Assembly (NCBI GenBank): GCA_947631225.1
Contig: CANRKM010000006.1
Location: 1 to 36,084 of the forward strand
Reading direction: 5' to 3'
Source of the DNA: an uncultured Clostridia bacterium
Lineage (GTDB): Bacteria > Bacillota > Clostridia > TANB77 > CAG-508
DNA length: 36,084 bases
Both the position numbers and the translations under genes were made by a program. Numbering within the stretch: the stretch's first letter is position 1; each line of letters begins with the position of its first letter. Under the pieces are notes generated by a model that was not told the DNA's origin, made no database searches, and was given only the letters and a program-made list of their open reading frames with translations. This document shows positions 7,497 through 16,511 of this stretch, one piece after another.

Positions 7497-8396
7497 TCAA
7501 TGGCACTTGCTCCAATTACACCTGCATCATTTCCAAGTTCTGCAGCTTCAATTATTATATCTTGTCTTGGGTTAAATAGTAAATTAGAATTTATTATTTT
7601 ATCTTTAAGTGGTTCAAGAAGTATATAATCATATCTTGCAAAACCTCCACCTATTACAATACAATCAGGTTCAAAAATATTTACTAAATTAGATATTCCT
7701 AAAGCTAAATTATCAATATACTCTTCTTCAATATCTTGTATTTTATCTTCTGCCAATTTCATTTCATGCCTTAAATCTGGACCTGAAATCTCATAAGATA
7801 AATTTAATCTTTCTATTATTTTCTTTTTAAATGCCAAAATACTTGCATATTTTTCAAAACATCCTTTTTTACCACAATTACATAATAATCCATTTTCTTT
7901 TATTATCATATGCCCAAACTCAAAGCCTTCAAAAATAGAACCTTCCATCAAATTTCCTTGATAAATATAAGCTCCTCCAATGCCTGTTCCAAGTGTTAAA
8001 AATAGAACATTCTTGAAATCTTTACATTTTCCAAATTTATACTCTGCAATTGCTGCACACTTAGCATCATTTTTTACATTTACTTTTAAACCTGTTGCAC
8101 TTTCTAGCTTGCTTGTAATATCATATTCCTTTATTCCTAAATTAACAGATTTTAAAACTTTACCTTTAGAAATTGAACCTGCCATACCTAGTCCAAATTT
8201 TGTAAAATCATATTTTTCTTTTAATTTATTTATTATTTCTACAATAAATCCGAATTGCAACTTCTATTAAATTTTCTTTTTCTTTAATTGTAAAATCTTT
8301 TTCAAATTGTTCTAATATTTTACCTTCATTATTAACTACCCCAATTGATACATGACTTCCTCCTAAATCTATTCCAATATTTACTTTCTCTTTCAT
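7472..8396 (-). CDS. ROK-family sugar kinase (glucokinase-like), read through one +1 shift at CGG
   Basis: A cytoplasmic ROK kinase that likely phosphorylates glucose or a related hexose. The N-terminal ATP motif is NIGIDLGGSHVSIGVV. After the shift come LGMAGSI, a sugar/ATP region TLGTGIGGAYI, EFGHM, the zinc site CNCGKKGCFEKYAS and GGGFARYD. Two frames join at CGG 8250-8252 (48 codons, then 259), giving 307 residues, normal for ROK. Start at 8396 (MKEKVNIGIDLGG) because AAAGGAAT lies upstream; the earlier ATG at 8426 overlaps that region. The C-terminus (IGASAIDVNGDVLF) is partly encoded by a REP-like unit. It lies downstream of the pilus genes without evident functional link. Confidence 0.88.
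8250..8252 (-). other. CGG +1 frameshift site 3 (ROK kinase)
   Basis: Zero-frame gta gca att CGG att stops after seven more codons (IYCRNNK). Skipping C gives att GGA ttt att gta gaa (IGFIVEIINKLKEK), in register with the rest of the kinase. Confidence 0.9.
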
Positions 8397-8494
8397 AAAA
8401 AAATCTATTCCTTTCTTTATTTTCATTCCAAATACATATTTTCATCTTTTAACTGTTTTCAATTATAAAAAAGGATTGTCCTCATTTGTATATT

Positions 8495-9844
8495 TTATAA
8501 GTATGCATCGAATAAGAAATTTCCCATGTAAACTTGAACCATTGGAACAACTACAACTAATACGAAGAATATTAAAATAATTCCTACTATTGCATACATA
8601 ACTTGTGGCAATGTTTTCATAATTTTTTCCATAGTATTATCTATATCTATTTTCATATATTCAACTAATTTGTCCATCATTTCAGCAAGATCTGTTTGCA
8701 TACCTATTTTTAACATTTCTGTAACCATAGGAGAGGTCAACCCTGATCTTTCAAATGGCTCTATCCAAGATTGTCCTATAAGTAAGTTCTTTAATGAATT
8801 TTCTATTATTGATAGCATAACATAGTTATTTACAACATTTTTACTTACTTCTACAGCTTCTTGTATTCTCATTCCATTTCTTAAGTTTAAAAGCATGGCT
8901 TTCATAAGTCTTGAAAGGTCTATAGAAAATATTAGCTTACCAAAAATCGGCATTGTATATTTAAAATAATGGTATCTATATCTTCCTTTAGGTGTATGTA
9001 TGTACCATATTATTGCAACTATTACTGCAGCAACAATAATTGCAGGAAGCTGCCAATGGCTAAGGCAAAAATTTACAAATCCTTGGAACCATATTGTTAT
9101 TGCTGGAAGTGTTGATGAAGTCCCAACCTGTTCAAATACCTTTTCAATTTGAGGTAACGCATATAATGTACCAACCATTAACATTACAAATAATAATGCA
9201 AATTGAAGAAGGTTTGGTATTAGTATTCCTTTTAATTTTCTAGTTATTTTATCATTTTCTTCCAAATATTCTCTAGCTTGCAGCAATGCATTTTCTAGCG
9301 AACCTGATAATTCTCCAACTCTTATCATATTTATGTATATATATGGAAATACATCAGAGTAATATTCCATTGTTTTATACATATAATCTCCAGCTTCAAC
9401 ACCAGCTAAAATATCATCTAAAATTTCAGCTAAAGTTAAATTTTCTGTACTTTCTATAATAGTAGATAAAGCATGAACATTGTTGAAATTTGCCTTTTTC
9501 AAAAGATAAAAGTTTTGTGTAAAAATAGATATATCTCTTGAAGTTACTTTGTCTTCTGTTCCTAGATAGCTGTTTATTTTATCTTTAAGAGTTAATTTTC
9601 TTCTGTTATCATTTATATCTACTGTTGTATTAAGTTCTTCTATAACATTTTTTGCTGTGGAAACATTCCTTTTTTTCTTTTTAGTAATTATACGTCGTCT
9701 TCTATTAGTTGTTTGCATTACAGAAATAGGTTGTAAACCATTTGATTTTAATTTTTTTATTAAAATTAATCTATTTGCTTCCTCAACTCTATTAGTAACT
9801 ATACGTCCATTATAAGTCATAGCTCTATAATAAAATGTTGCCAT
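8495..9844 (-). CDS. pilC: Type IV pilus inner-membrane platform protein PilC (GspF family)
   Basis: A 449-residue polytopic membrane protein, the platform on which PilB and PilT act. It has a divergent, basic N-terminal region (RRRR and KKKKR near 48-60). Two GspF domains follow (about 105-230 and 310-435), with membrane segments near 210-230 (LLQFALLFVMLMVGTLYALP), 265-285 and the C-terminus (MYAIVGIILIFFVLVVVV). VGELSGSLENAL is a typical GspF motif. AAGGA precedes the ATG. It is the last pilus gene, downstream of pilT by about 60 bases. Confidence 0.92.
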   Translation of the reverse strand: MATFYYRAMTYNGRIVTNRVEEANRLILIKKLKSNGLQPISVMQTTNRRRRIITKKKKRNVSTAKNVIEELNTTVDINDNRRKLTLKDKINSYLGTEDKVTSRDISIFTQNFYLLKKANFNNVHALSTIIESTENLTLAEILDDILAGVEAGDYMYKTMEYYSDVFPYIYINMIRVGELSGSLENALLQAREYLEENDKITRKLKGILIPNLLQFALLFVMLMVGTLYALPQIEKVFEQVGTSSTLPAITIWFQGFVNFCLSHWQLPAIIVAAVIVAIIWYIHTPKGRYRYHYFKYTMPIFGKLIFSIDLSRLMKAMLLNLRNGMRIQEAVEVSKNVVNNYVMLSIIENSLKNLLIGQSWIEPFERSGLTSPMVTEMLKIGMQTDLAEMMDKLVEYMKIDIDNTMEKIMKTLPQVMYAIVGIILIFFVLVVVVPMVQVYMGNFLFDAYL

Positions 9845-9904
9845 ATTTTCCTTGCATGATATATTTAATAACTTAAATAACCATACACTCCTTTCTTTAA
9901 ATTT

Positions 9905-11015
9905 TTATCTTCTTCCACCATTTTGTTGAATTTTTAATTGCATAATAGTTCTGTTTAATATTTCTATATTTTTTTCTTCAATTTGCGCCTTTGCTTGGTC
10001 TAATGTTATTCTTCCTTCTATAAATAATTTTGCCAAAGAATTTACTAAACCAATACTTCCTTTTTCACTACCACTTTGTATTGCATCTTCTATTTCAGAT
10101 ACACTTATTTTTTCTTTTCTTATTATACCTGAAACTATGTTATCAACTACCATAACTTCTGGTACTAATACTAATTTATTATTTTGATCTGGTAATAATC
10201 TTTGAGATATAACTAGTTTAAGAATTGAAGATAACATGTATTTTATTTGTGCTTGGTCTCTTACCTCATAGAAATTAATCATTCTATCTATTGTCTCTGC
10301 ACAAGATTTTGTATGAAGAGTACCTAAAACTAAGTGTCCTGATTCTGCCATTTCTATTGCACCCTCCATTGTAATTTTATCTCTTATCTCTCCGAATTAC
10401 CAGTATGTCGCAATCCTCTCTTAAAGAGTTTTTTACACCATCATGGTAACTTAATGTATCTCTGCCAAGTCCAACCTCTTTTTGCACAATTAATGATTTT
10501 TTAGAATGATGTTTATATTCTATTGGGTTTTCCAAAGATAAAATCTTTTTATTTTGATTTTCGTTTATCTCATTTATTAGCGCACTCAATGTTGTACTTT
10601 TACCAGAGTTTGTTTTTCCTGTAACTAACATTAATCCTTGCGTTTGAAATGTCATTCTTCTTACAACATCTGGAACTCCTAAAGATTCATAACTTGGTAA
10701 TTCATTTTTTATAATTCTAAGTGTTACTGTAGGTACTCCCTCTGTTGATGAAATATTTACCCTAAAACGAAGTCCTGCATATTCACAAAGAGTATCTAAA
10801 AATCTTTTTTCTCTATATTCTTTATCAGCTTCAACATTTCCTTTTACTAAAAAGTCATATATCTCTGCCATATTTTCTTCTGTTAGAACCTCTCCATTGT
10901 CACTTGGAACTAAATTTCTGGCAATTCTAAGCATAGGTTTATTTTCTGGTATAAAATGAATATCAGATGCATCTTTTTCTATTGCTTCATCAAAAATCTT
11001 ATTAATATTTATCAT
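9905..11015 (-). CDS. pilT: PilT twitching/retraction ATPase, read through one +1 shift at CGG
   Basis: PilT is the hexameric ATPase that depolymerises type IV pili. Segment 1 (207 codons) carries DASDIHF near residue 16, the Walker A variant GKTNSGKST near 137 and the Asp box region. The frame then hits CGG at 10392-10394 and would stop four codons later (RDKR). Skipping the C gives ILVIGEIRD, the invariant Walker B/GE-x-RD block, then ESGHLVLGTLHT with the His box. Total length is 369 residues, normal for PilT. The ribosome site AGGAGG precedes the ATG. It sits between pilB (15 bases upstream) and pilC. Without the shift no functional ATPase is possible. Confidence 0.93.
10392..10394 (-). 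other. CGG +1 frameshift site 4 (pilT)
   Basis: Zero-frame ctg gta att CGG aga gat versus shifted gta att GGA gag ata aga. The restored Gly is the invariant G of the PilT G-E-[IM]-R-D motif, the best single proof that CGGA yields glycine. Confidence 0.95.
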
Positions 11016-11029
11016 TTTCTTTTGTCCTC

Positions 11030-12679
11030 CTAAATATTATTATATATTATTAATTTTTTATTTAATTCACTAAGATTTGTGTCACCATTTAAGACTTTGT
11101 TTACACCATCTACAATTAATGGTCTATATTCTTTTTCCATTGCTACTTTTCTTATTTCTATACTTGATTTACCTTGTAAAATTAGTTCTCTTATATCATC
11201 ATCTATATTCAATACTTCAAATATACCTATTCTCTCATAATATCCAGAACCGTTGCATTTATCGCATCCAACAGCATCATATGTTTTTATATCTTTTAAA
11301 TTAAATTCTACATTATATTTTTTTGCAATTTTTTCTATAACTTCTTTTTCGAAATCTGAAAATTCTCTTTCTTTTCTACAATGTGGACATAACCTTCTTA
11401 ATAATCTTTGAGATATTGCAGTTCCAAGAGTACTTGCTATATCATAGTCTGCTAATCCCATTTTTCTAAGTCTTGTTACAACTTCTACTGCATCTAAAGT
11501 GTGTATTGTAGATAATACATAGTGTCCTGTTTGAGAGGCTTGAGTTGCAATTTCAGCTGTTTCCTTATCTCTTATCTCTCCTAAAAGAATTATATCTGGG
11601 TCTTGTCTTAATATAGTCCTTAAACTCTCTGCAAATCTAACATTTTTTTCAATTTCTATTTGGTTTAAACCTGGTATTCTTATTTCAACAGGGTCTTCTA
11701 TTGTTGTTATATTTACACTATCATTTTTTAAATAGTCTAATATACTATAAAGAGTTGTTGTTTTACCTTCTCCTGTTGGTGCAGCCATTATTGTTAAAGT
11801 ATTTTTTTTGTTTACTGTCTTATTTAAATCCTGCTCAGTATATGGATAACCTAGTTGAAAAATATTTCTTATATTAGCAGTCTTTTTAAGCATTCTTAAA
11901 ACGAATTTTTCACCATATATATTTTTTTGTGAAGAAACACGAATATTGTAATTATCGTATAATAAAATTCTACCATCTTGTGATTCTTGTTTTTCCTGAT
12001 GCATATTTGATATCGCTTTTAATCTTCCTATTAATTGAGCTTGTTTTTCTTTTCCTATATTTGCCATTACAAATAATTCGCCATCTATTCTAAAACGTAC
12101 CCTTACAGAGTCTGATTGTGGTTCTATATGTATATCTGAAGCTCTTTTATCAATAGCAAGTTTTATTATATTATCTAATAATTCTGTTACTGTGCCAGCT
12201 TCCTCTAAGTCTTCCATATTTTCTTCTAGTTTTCCACTAATTCTATCTAAAATCTCCAAAATATTAGTGTCAAATGCCATATATGGATCCAAAATTAACC
12301 CTCTATTTAAAACCAACATTTTTACACTTTTTATATTATCTTTATTATTTGCAATGTCTGCAAAGGCTATTTTAATTTTTCCTGATTCTATTTCAAAAGG
12401 TATTGCTTTATAGGACCTCATCATATCTAAAGGAAGATATTCTGTTGGATTAACTACAATTTTATCATTTGTTAAATAAATTGCCTTTTCTCCAATAATG
12501 TCTCCAATTTCTTTTATTAAAATTTCCGGATCAACTTCTTTTAATATGTATAAAATATCGCCAATTTTTTTGTTAGGATTATCTGCTTGGTATCTAAGAG
12601 CCCTTTCTATCGAATCCCCTGATACTATTCCTCTTTTTACCAATTCGATTCCTAATGGTTGTTTTTTCTTGGTATCCAT
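11030..12679 (-). CDS. pilB: PilB pilus-extension ATPase
   Basis: A 549-residue GspE/PilB-family ATPase that powers pilus assembly. It has an N-terminal MshEN-type domain (about 10-140), then RASDIHIEP, Walker A APTGEGKTTTLYS near 305, the Asp box IEDPVE, Walker B IILLGEIRD and the His box TGHYVLSTIHTLDA. A tetracysteine zinc site follows (CPHC about residue 445, then CDKCNGSGYYER). Start at 12679 (MDTKKKQPLG) with AAAGGAAG upstream, in preference to 12712, which has no good site. The frame is intact; the one CCGG in it is out of frame. It lies directly upstream of pilT. Confidence 0.94.
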   Translation of the reverse strand: MDTKKKQPLGIELVKRGIVSGDSIERALRYQADNPNKKIGDILYILKEVDPEILIKEIGDIIGEKAIYLTNDKIVVNPTEYLPLDMMRSYKAIPFEIESGKIKIAFADIANNKDNIKSVKMLVLNRGLILDPYMAFDTNILEILDRISGKLEENMEDLEEAGTVTELLDNIIKLAIDKRASDIHIEPQSDSVRVRFRIDGELFVMANIGKEKQAQLIGRLKAISNMHQEKQESQDGRILLYDNYNIRVSSQKNIYGEKFVLRMLKKTANIRNIFQLGYPYTEQDLNKTVNKKNTLTIMAAPTGEGKTTTLYSILDYLKNDSVNITTIEDPVEIRIPGLNQIEIEKNVRFAESLRTILRQDPDIILLGEIRDKETAEIATQASQTGHYVLSTIHTLDAVEVVTRLRKMGLADYDIASTLGTAISQRLLRRLCPHCRKEREFSDFEKEVIEKIAKKYNVEFNLKDIKTYDAVGCDKCNGSGYYERIGIFEVLNIDDDIRELILQGKSSIEIRKVAMEKEYRPLIVDGVNKVLNGDTNLSELNKKLIIYNNI

Positions 12680-12775
12680 AATTACATACTTCCTTTCTTT
12701 AGTTTTATTCAATTTTATTATAATATATTTTTTTATAAATGTCTTTCGTTTAAAAAAATTACATTAAATTACCAA

Positions 12776-13231
12776 TTACACATTTACACTAAAAAAGCTA
12801 TTAAAATTTTGGTCTTTTATTTTAAGATTAATGGTTATTTTGCCATTCAAATACTGAAATACTTTTTCAGTTCCATTTGTAACATTATTACACAATACTA
12901 TTTTTACTTTATTACTTTCATCATCATTTATGTAATAAATACAGTCATCTTTATTTATATACTGATGTTCCATTCCATCTGCAAATTTTATAATTAGGCA
13001 ATCAATTCCATTTACATCTGCCTTTACTTCTGTTATATTTTTATCATTAATATCTCTTGTTAAATATGATAGAATTCTTGAATATTGTTCTTCTGTATTA
13101 TTTTTTAATATCATAGTGTTTACATTATTGAAAAAGTAACCTGAAAAGCTTCCTATCATACCTGTAACAATAATTAGTCCTATAATATAAATAATGAGTG
13201 ATGTAAAAGTTACACCTTTATTAGATTTCAC
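12776..13231 (-). CDS. Minor pilin / pseudopilin-like protein
   Basis: A 151-residue protein with a prepilin-type leader: MKSNKG then VTFTSLIIYIIGLIIVTGMIG, with cleavage expected after the Gly at 6. The position-5 Glu of classical pilins is absent. The body is beta-rich with two Cys separated by about 16 residues. It resembles ComGF/PilW-like minor pilins by size and position only. Ribosome site AAAGGAAA. It lies between a second minor pilin and pilB. Confidence 0.75.
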   Translation of the reverse strand: MKSNKGVTFTSLIIYIIGLIIVTGMIGSFSGYFFNNVNTMILKNNTEEQYSRILSYLTRDINDKNITEVKADVNGIDCLIIKFADGMEHQYINKDDCIYYINDDESNKVKIVLCNNVTNGTEKVFQYLNGKITINLKIKDQNFNSFFSVNV

Positions 13232-13272
13232 TTTAAAAATTTCCTTTCTTTATTTTTTAGTATTTTCTATAT

Positions 13273-13770
13273 CTAATGCACATCTTCACTTTTTGTATTT
13301 TCTATAACTGTACTTATATCAATTGCTTTTTCTTCATTCCCCACTGGGTAAATAACTGTAACTTTTATTTTTTTGACTAAATTTTGTTGATTTGTTTCAT
13401 CATTGTTTTTGAAAAGTCCTATTTGCATTTGGTAATGTTCTTTATCATTTCCTTCGCACATATAATATGTATATTCATAAAATTCTTCTTCTTTTTCTAT
13501 ATCTAACTTTGATGATTTAGTATAATTTTTATTTAATTCTTCTAAAAATAAACTATTTGAATTAAATGAAATTTCATCAAATTCTGTTAATTTTGCTGTT
13601 TCTATAATATCTGTTGCAATTTTTACAGCAGAAGCTTCTCTTCTTGCATAATTATTGTCTTTTGTTAAGTTGTAGGCTATTCCAAACATAGTTGGAACAG
13701 CTATTACAAGAATCATTACTGCAATAATAATATCTACTCCAACGACTCCTTTATTACTTTTAAAATTCAT
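13273..13770 (-). CDS. Minor pilin-like protein
   Basis: A 165-residue protein beginning MNFKSNKG with a hydrophobic segment VVGVDIIIAVMILVIAVPTMFG; cleavage is likely after the Gly at residue 8. The following helical part contains ARREASAVKIATDIIETAK. The start at 13770 is favoured by GAAAGGAAA upstream; the frame is open to 13806 without a better site. PilV/PilI-like by position. It lies immediately downstream of the prepilin peptidase gene. Confidence 0.75.
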   Translation of the reverse strand: MNFKSNKGVVGVDIIIAVMILVIAVPTMFGIAYNLTKDNNYARREASAVKIATDIIETAKLTEFDEISFNSNSLFLEELNKNYTKSSKLDIEKEEEFYEYTYYMCEGNDKEHYQMQIGLFKNNDETNQQNLVKKIKVTVIYPVGNEEKAIDISTVIENTKSEDVH

Positions 13771-13826
13771 TTTTTCTAATTTCCTTTCTAAGTCGCAAAA
13801 TATCAATAATAATTACTTATAAAAAT

Positions 13827-14636
13827 TTAATAATTTGTAAAGTATAATTTACATATAAAAATTATAACATTTGATAAACAAAATAAATATCCAAATTTAT
13901 AGATTTCCATCATGTTTTTATGTATTTTAAATGATTTATTTAAAGCATTTTTTAAACAGTAAAATAATTTTACAGAAAAAACTGCAATTAATGGAATTAC
14001 TACAGAAAATAAGGTTACAAATTCACCAGTGTTTATTAACATTACAACAATTAACATTAATATTTGGAATAAATAACTTTGCTTTGCTTCTTTTATTTGT
14101 TTTTCTGAGTCTACAATTAACAATATTATTAATGCGACTAAATACATCACATATCTATATATACTAGTTTGCCCTATTATGCATAGATATATTATGTATG
14201 CAGAAGATACAGCAAAACTATAGTATAATACACCTTTTTCTATTTTTCTTTCTTCTTTATCTATACCAGCAATTAAAAATATTGCAACAAAATAAAGAAC
14301 TATTAAACAAAATTTAATAATTGTGTTTATATCTAAATTATATACATTTAAATTTAAACTAATTGCAAGCAACACAAATGTTAAACCAGATAATATTTCT
14401 AATATAAAATACCTTGGTCTTATTGGTTGTTTACATTTCTTACATTTGCCACCTAAAAATATGTAACTTAAAACTGGAATTAGTTCAAAAAATCTAAGTT
14501 TATGTCCACAATTTGGGCAAAATGAATGGGTGTATACTATATCTATTTTTCTTGGTATTCTGTATACTGCTAAGGTATAAAAACTACCAAATAATGCTCC
14601 TATTATAAATATTATTATATAAAAATATATGTTCAT
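13827..14636 (-). CDS. pilD: Prepilin peptidase / N-methyltransferase, lacking the usual second catalytic motif
   Basis: A 269-residue membrane protein of the A24 family that cleaves pilin leaders. The N-terminal domain has GALFGSFYTLAVYRIPR and two CxxC pairs (CPNC, CKKC) with GGKC and PRYFILE, the classic PilD start. The first catalytic Asp region reads AGIDKEERKIEKG. The second motif, normally GxGD-x-K near residue 190, is not seen; VDSEKQIKEAKQ is there instead. About seven membrane segments. I place the start at 14636 because the earlier ATG (14714) lies inside the pilin terminator; the ribosome site is poor, so the start is uncertain. Possible GTTAG/CTAAC hairpin just upstream. Confidence 0.82.
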   Translation of the reverse strand: MNIYFYIIIFIIGALFGSFYTLAVYRIPRKIDIVYTHSFCPNCGHKLRFFELIPVLSYIFLGGKCKKCKQPIRPRYFILEILSGLTFVLLAISLNLNVYNLDINTIIKFCLIVLYFVAIFLIAGIDKEERKIEKGVLYYSFAVSSAYIIYLCIIGQTSIYRYVMYLVALIILLIVDSEKQIKEAKQSYLFQILMLIVVMLINTGEFVTLFSVVIPLIAVFSVKLFYCLKNALNKSFKIHKNMMEIYKFGYLFCLSNVIIFICKLYFTNY

Positions 14637-14693
14637 TTCTATTCTTGTTAGTTTTTTTCTAACATTTTCTCCCTTTTTTATTATTTTTTTAAT

Positions 14694-14726
14694 AAAAGCA
14701 TATGCATATAGCATGCATATGCTTTT
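14694..14726 (-). terminator. Terminator between the major pilin and pilD
   Basis: AAAAGCATATGCAT (14694-14707) pairs with ATGCATATGCTTTT (14713-14726), 5-base loop, T-rich after the second arm on the minus strand. It would limit transcription from the abundant pilin message into the downstream genes. Confidence 0.8.
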
Positions 14727-14745
14727 TTAACTAAATTCAATTCTT

Positions 14746-15264
14746 TTATGCACCTTTTGTTTTGTCAGCTGCACTGAAGTCGTCTGCTGTAGCACTCTCC
14801 ATTGCACTCCAAGAAACAATTGATCCATTTAATGTTCCTTTAACTTTGTAATATTTAGCTTTTGCGTCTGCTCCAGATTTGTAAACTATATAAATAAAAT
14901 CACCGTTTGCAAATTTTTTTGCCGCTGTTGTCTCACTATAAACATTGAAATTACTTCCTAACTCTGTCTCTGCAGCATCTAAAGCAGCATCAACCGCATC
15001 ATCAGCACTGGTTGCATCAGTAGCTAGAGTAGAAGCTGTACTTGTATATTGTCCTCCCCAATAATCAGCTAAATAGTTACTTACTGTTAAAGAAACTATT
15101 CCTTCTGCATCAGCTAATTGAGTTTTCCATCCAGCTTCACTTGCTCTACCAAGTATACCACCTTCTCCTGTAATCATAGCTATTGATACACCAGCTAAGA
15201 TTAAAAGAACGATTATAGTTACAACTAAAGCAATAAGTGTAATACCTTTTTGATTGTTTTTCAT
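14746..15264 (-). CDS. pilA: Major type IV pilin
   Basis: A 172-residue prepilin: leader MKNNQKG, then ITLIALVVTIIVLLILAGVSIAM with cleavage after the Gly at 7. Glu5 is replaced by Ala, as in many clostridial pilin-like proteins. GGILGRA follows, then an Ala/Thr/Asp-rich globular part with no Cys, so no disulphide D region. The gene is visibly richer in G+C than its neighbours (Ala codons). AAAGGGGGG is a very strong ribosome site and a terminator follows, both fitting high expression. A palindrome at 15306-15327 lies just upstream. Confidence 0.88.
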   Translation of the reverse strand: MKNNQKGITLIALVVTIIVLLILAGVSIAMITGEGGILGRASEAGWKTQLADAEGIVSLTVSNYLADYWGGQYTSTASTLATDATSADDAVDAALDAAETELGSNFNVYSETTAAKKFANGDFIYIVYKSGADAKAKYYKVKGTLNGSIVSWSAMESATADDFSAADKTKGA

Positions 15265-15305
15265 TGGTTTTCCCCCCTTTACAATAATTTTTTTATCTTT
15301 GTATT

Positions 15306-15327
15306 TATATTAGTATAAACTAATATA
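15306..15327. promoter_or_regulatory. Perfect palindrome upstream of the major pilin
   Basis: TATATTAGT / ACTAATATA, 9-bp arms with a 4-base centre, about 42 bases before the pilin start. It could be an operator or an mRNA 5' hairpin; no factor can be assigned. Confidence 0.45.
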
Positions 15328-15342
15328 ACGTTAATAACATAA

Positions 15343-15765
15343 TTATTTAGTACCTGATTTATCAGAGTATACACTTGGTACTGTTCCTGTTTCTAAAGTA
15401 TTTACAGGTTTATTATTTGTGTTATCATCTGAACTTCCATCTGAATTTGGATTTTCTTCACTTGTTGTTTTACCTGTATATGTTCCAAATGGATTTGCTT
15501 TTCCCGGAACGTAATCTTCTGTTGCTTGATAATTCTTTAAATCTGAAGAAGTTACTTCATATGTTAAAACTACATCTTCTGATTTATCTTTTGAGTCTAC
15601 ATTATCATCAATAAATTCTTGTACTTCTTCTGATGCAACATAAGTTGTAATTTCCGGCACAGCCTTTCTATTTGGTATATATTTATATAATAGAATTGCT
15701 AAAAGTAACATTATAGCTAAACAAACTAAAAGCATTATAATTATTTCTTTTATTATTTTGCTCAT
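15343..15765 (-). CDS. PilP-like alignment-complex protein
   Basis: A 140-residue protein with one N-terminal membrane segment (about 8-28, IIIMLLVCLAIMLLLAILLY), an acidic middle and a Ser/Asn-rich disordered tail. GKANPFGTYTG near residue 90 recalls the K-x-(D/N)PF sequence of PilP-type proteins. Placed after pilO, the usual pilP position. It is shorter than proteobacterial PilP and has no recognisable beta domain, so the call rests on position and the NPF motif. AAAGGAGG precedes the ATG. Confidence 0.5.
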   Translation of the reverse strand: MSKIIKEIIIMLLVCLAIMLLLAILLYKYIPNRKAVPEITTYVASEEVQEFIDDNVDSKDKSEDVVLTYEVTSSDLKNYQATEDYVPGKANPFGTYTGKTTSEENPNSDGSSDDNTNNKPVNTLETGTVPSVYSDKSGTK

Positions 15766-15806
15766 TAAAAACCTCCTTTAATCCTATTGTGTTTTTAATT
15801 TATATT

Positions 15807-16511
15807 TTAATTTTTTTCTTCTGTTTCATTTGCTGTATTAGATGTGTTAGTTGAATTTGTACTATTTGAACTACTATTTGTTGTATTAGTTGTATTACTT
15901 TCTGCATTTGAATCTGAACTATCTTGTCTTTCAACTTGAACTTCTGAAATTGGTATATCTTTGCAATCAAACGTTGCTGTTAAAGATTCTCCCGGTGAAG
16001 TTATTGCAAAGTTTTCTATTTTAAATCCGAATTTAGAATCATTTTCTATATCATATATAAAATCTGTAATTCCAGAATATGAACCTCCTACACTAAATTT
16101 TAAATTATACAAATTTTCATTTACTCCACCTGTTTTAGAAACATCTATTCTTAATGTGCAATTTTCATCTCTTGCAAAATGTCCTAGTCTTGTCCATAAA
16201 TATTCTATATCATATTTTTCATTTTGTGATACATAACTTGAACTTTGGGAGCTAGAAAGTATAGCTTGGTTTTCATATTCAGTCTTTGTTTCTGCTAATG
16301 TATTAACTGTTGATTTAAGTCTAGTTTCAGTGCCTTTATAAACATCATTGATTTCATTAGATAATTCTACAATTTTCTGTTCTATTTCTTTGTCCTTTTT
16401 GTTTATATCCATAATTCCTTTTAGACCAATAGCACTTAATCCGTTTACCATAAAAAACCCAGTTAAAATTAACAATAAACATACTAATATAATTAATAAT
16501 ATTTTTCTCAT
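15807..16511 (-). CDS. pilO: PilO pilus alignment protein
   Basis: A 234-residue bitopic protein: membrane helix at 4-26, coiled coil (KEIEQKIVELSNEINDVYKG, 40-60), then a ferredoxin-like region with YSGITDFIYDIENDSKFGFKIENFAI, typical of PilO/PilN. The tail is Ser/Asn/Thr-rich and disordered. Its ATG overlaps the TGA of pilMN (ATGA), so the two are translationally coupled. It forms the alignment complex with PilMN. Confidence 0.88.
   Translation of the reverse strand: MRKILLIILVCLLLILTGFFMVNGLSAIGLKGIMDINKKDKEIEQKIVELSNEINDVYKGTETRLKSTVNTLAETKTEYENQAILSSSQSSSYVSQNEKYDIEYLWTRLGHFARDENCTLRIDVSKTGGVNENLYNLKFSVGGSYSGITDFIYDIENDSKFGFKIENFAITSPGESLTATFDCKDIPISEVQVERQDSSDSNAESNTTNTTNSSSNSTNSTNTSNTANETEEKN

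Noticed and set aside
12521..12540. CGG in pilB (gat ccg gaa) as a possible thirteenth frameshift site
   Set aside because: The triplet spans two codons (CCG GAA) and the frame runs on correctly.
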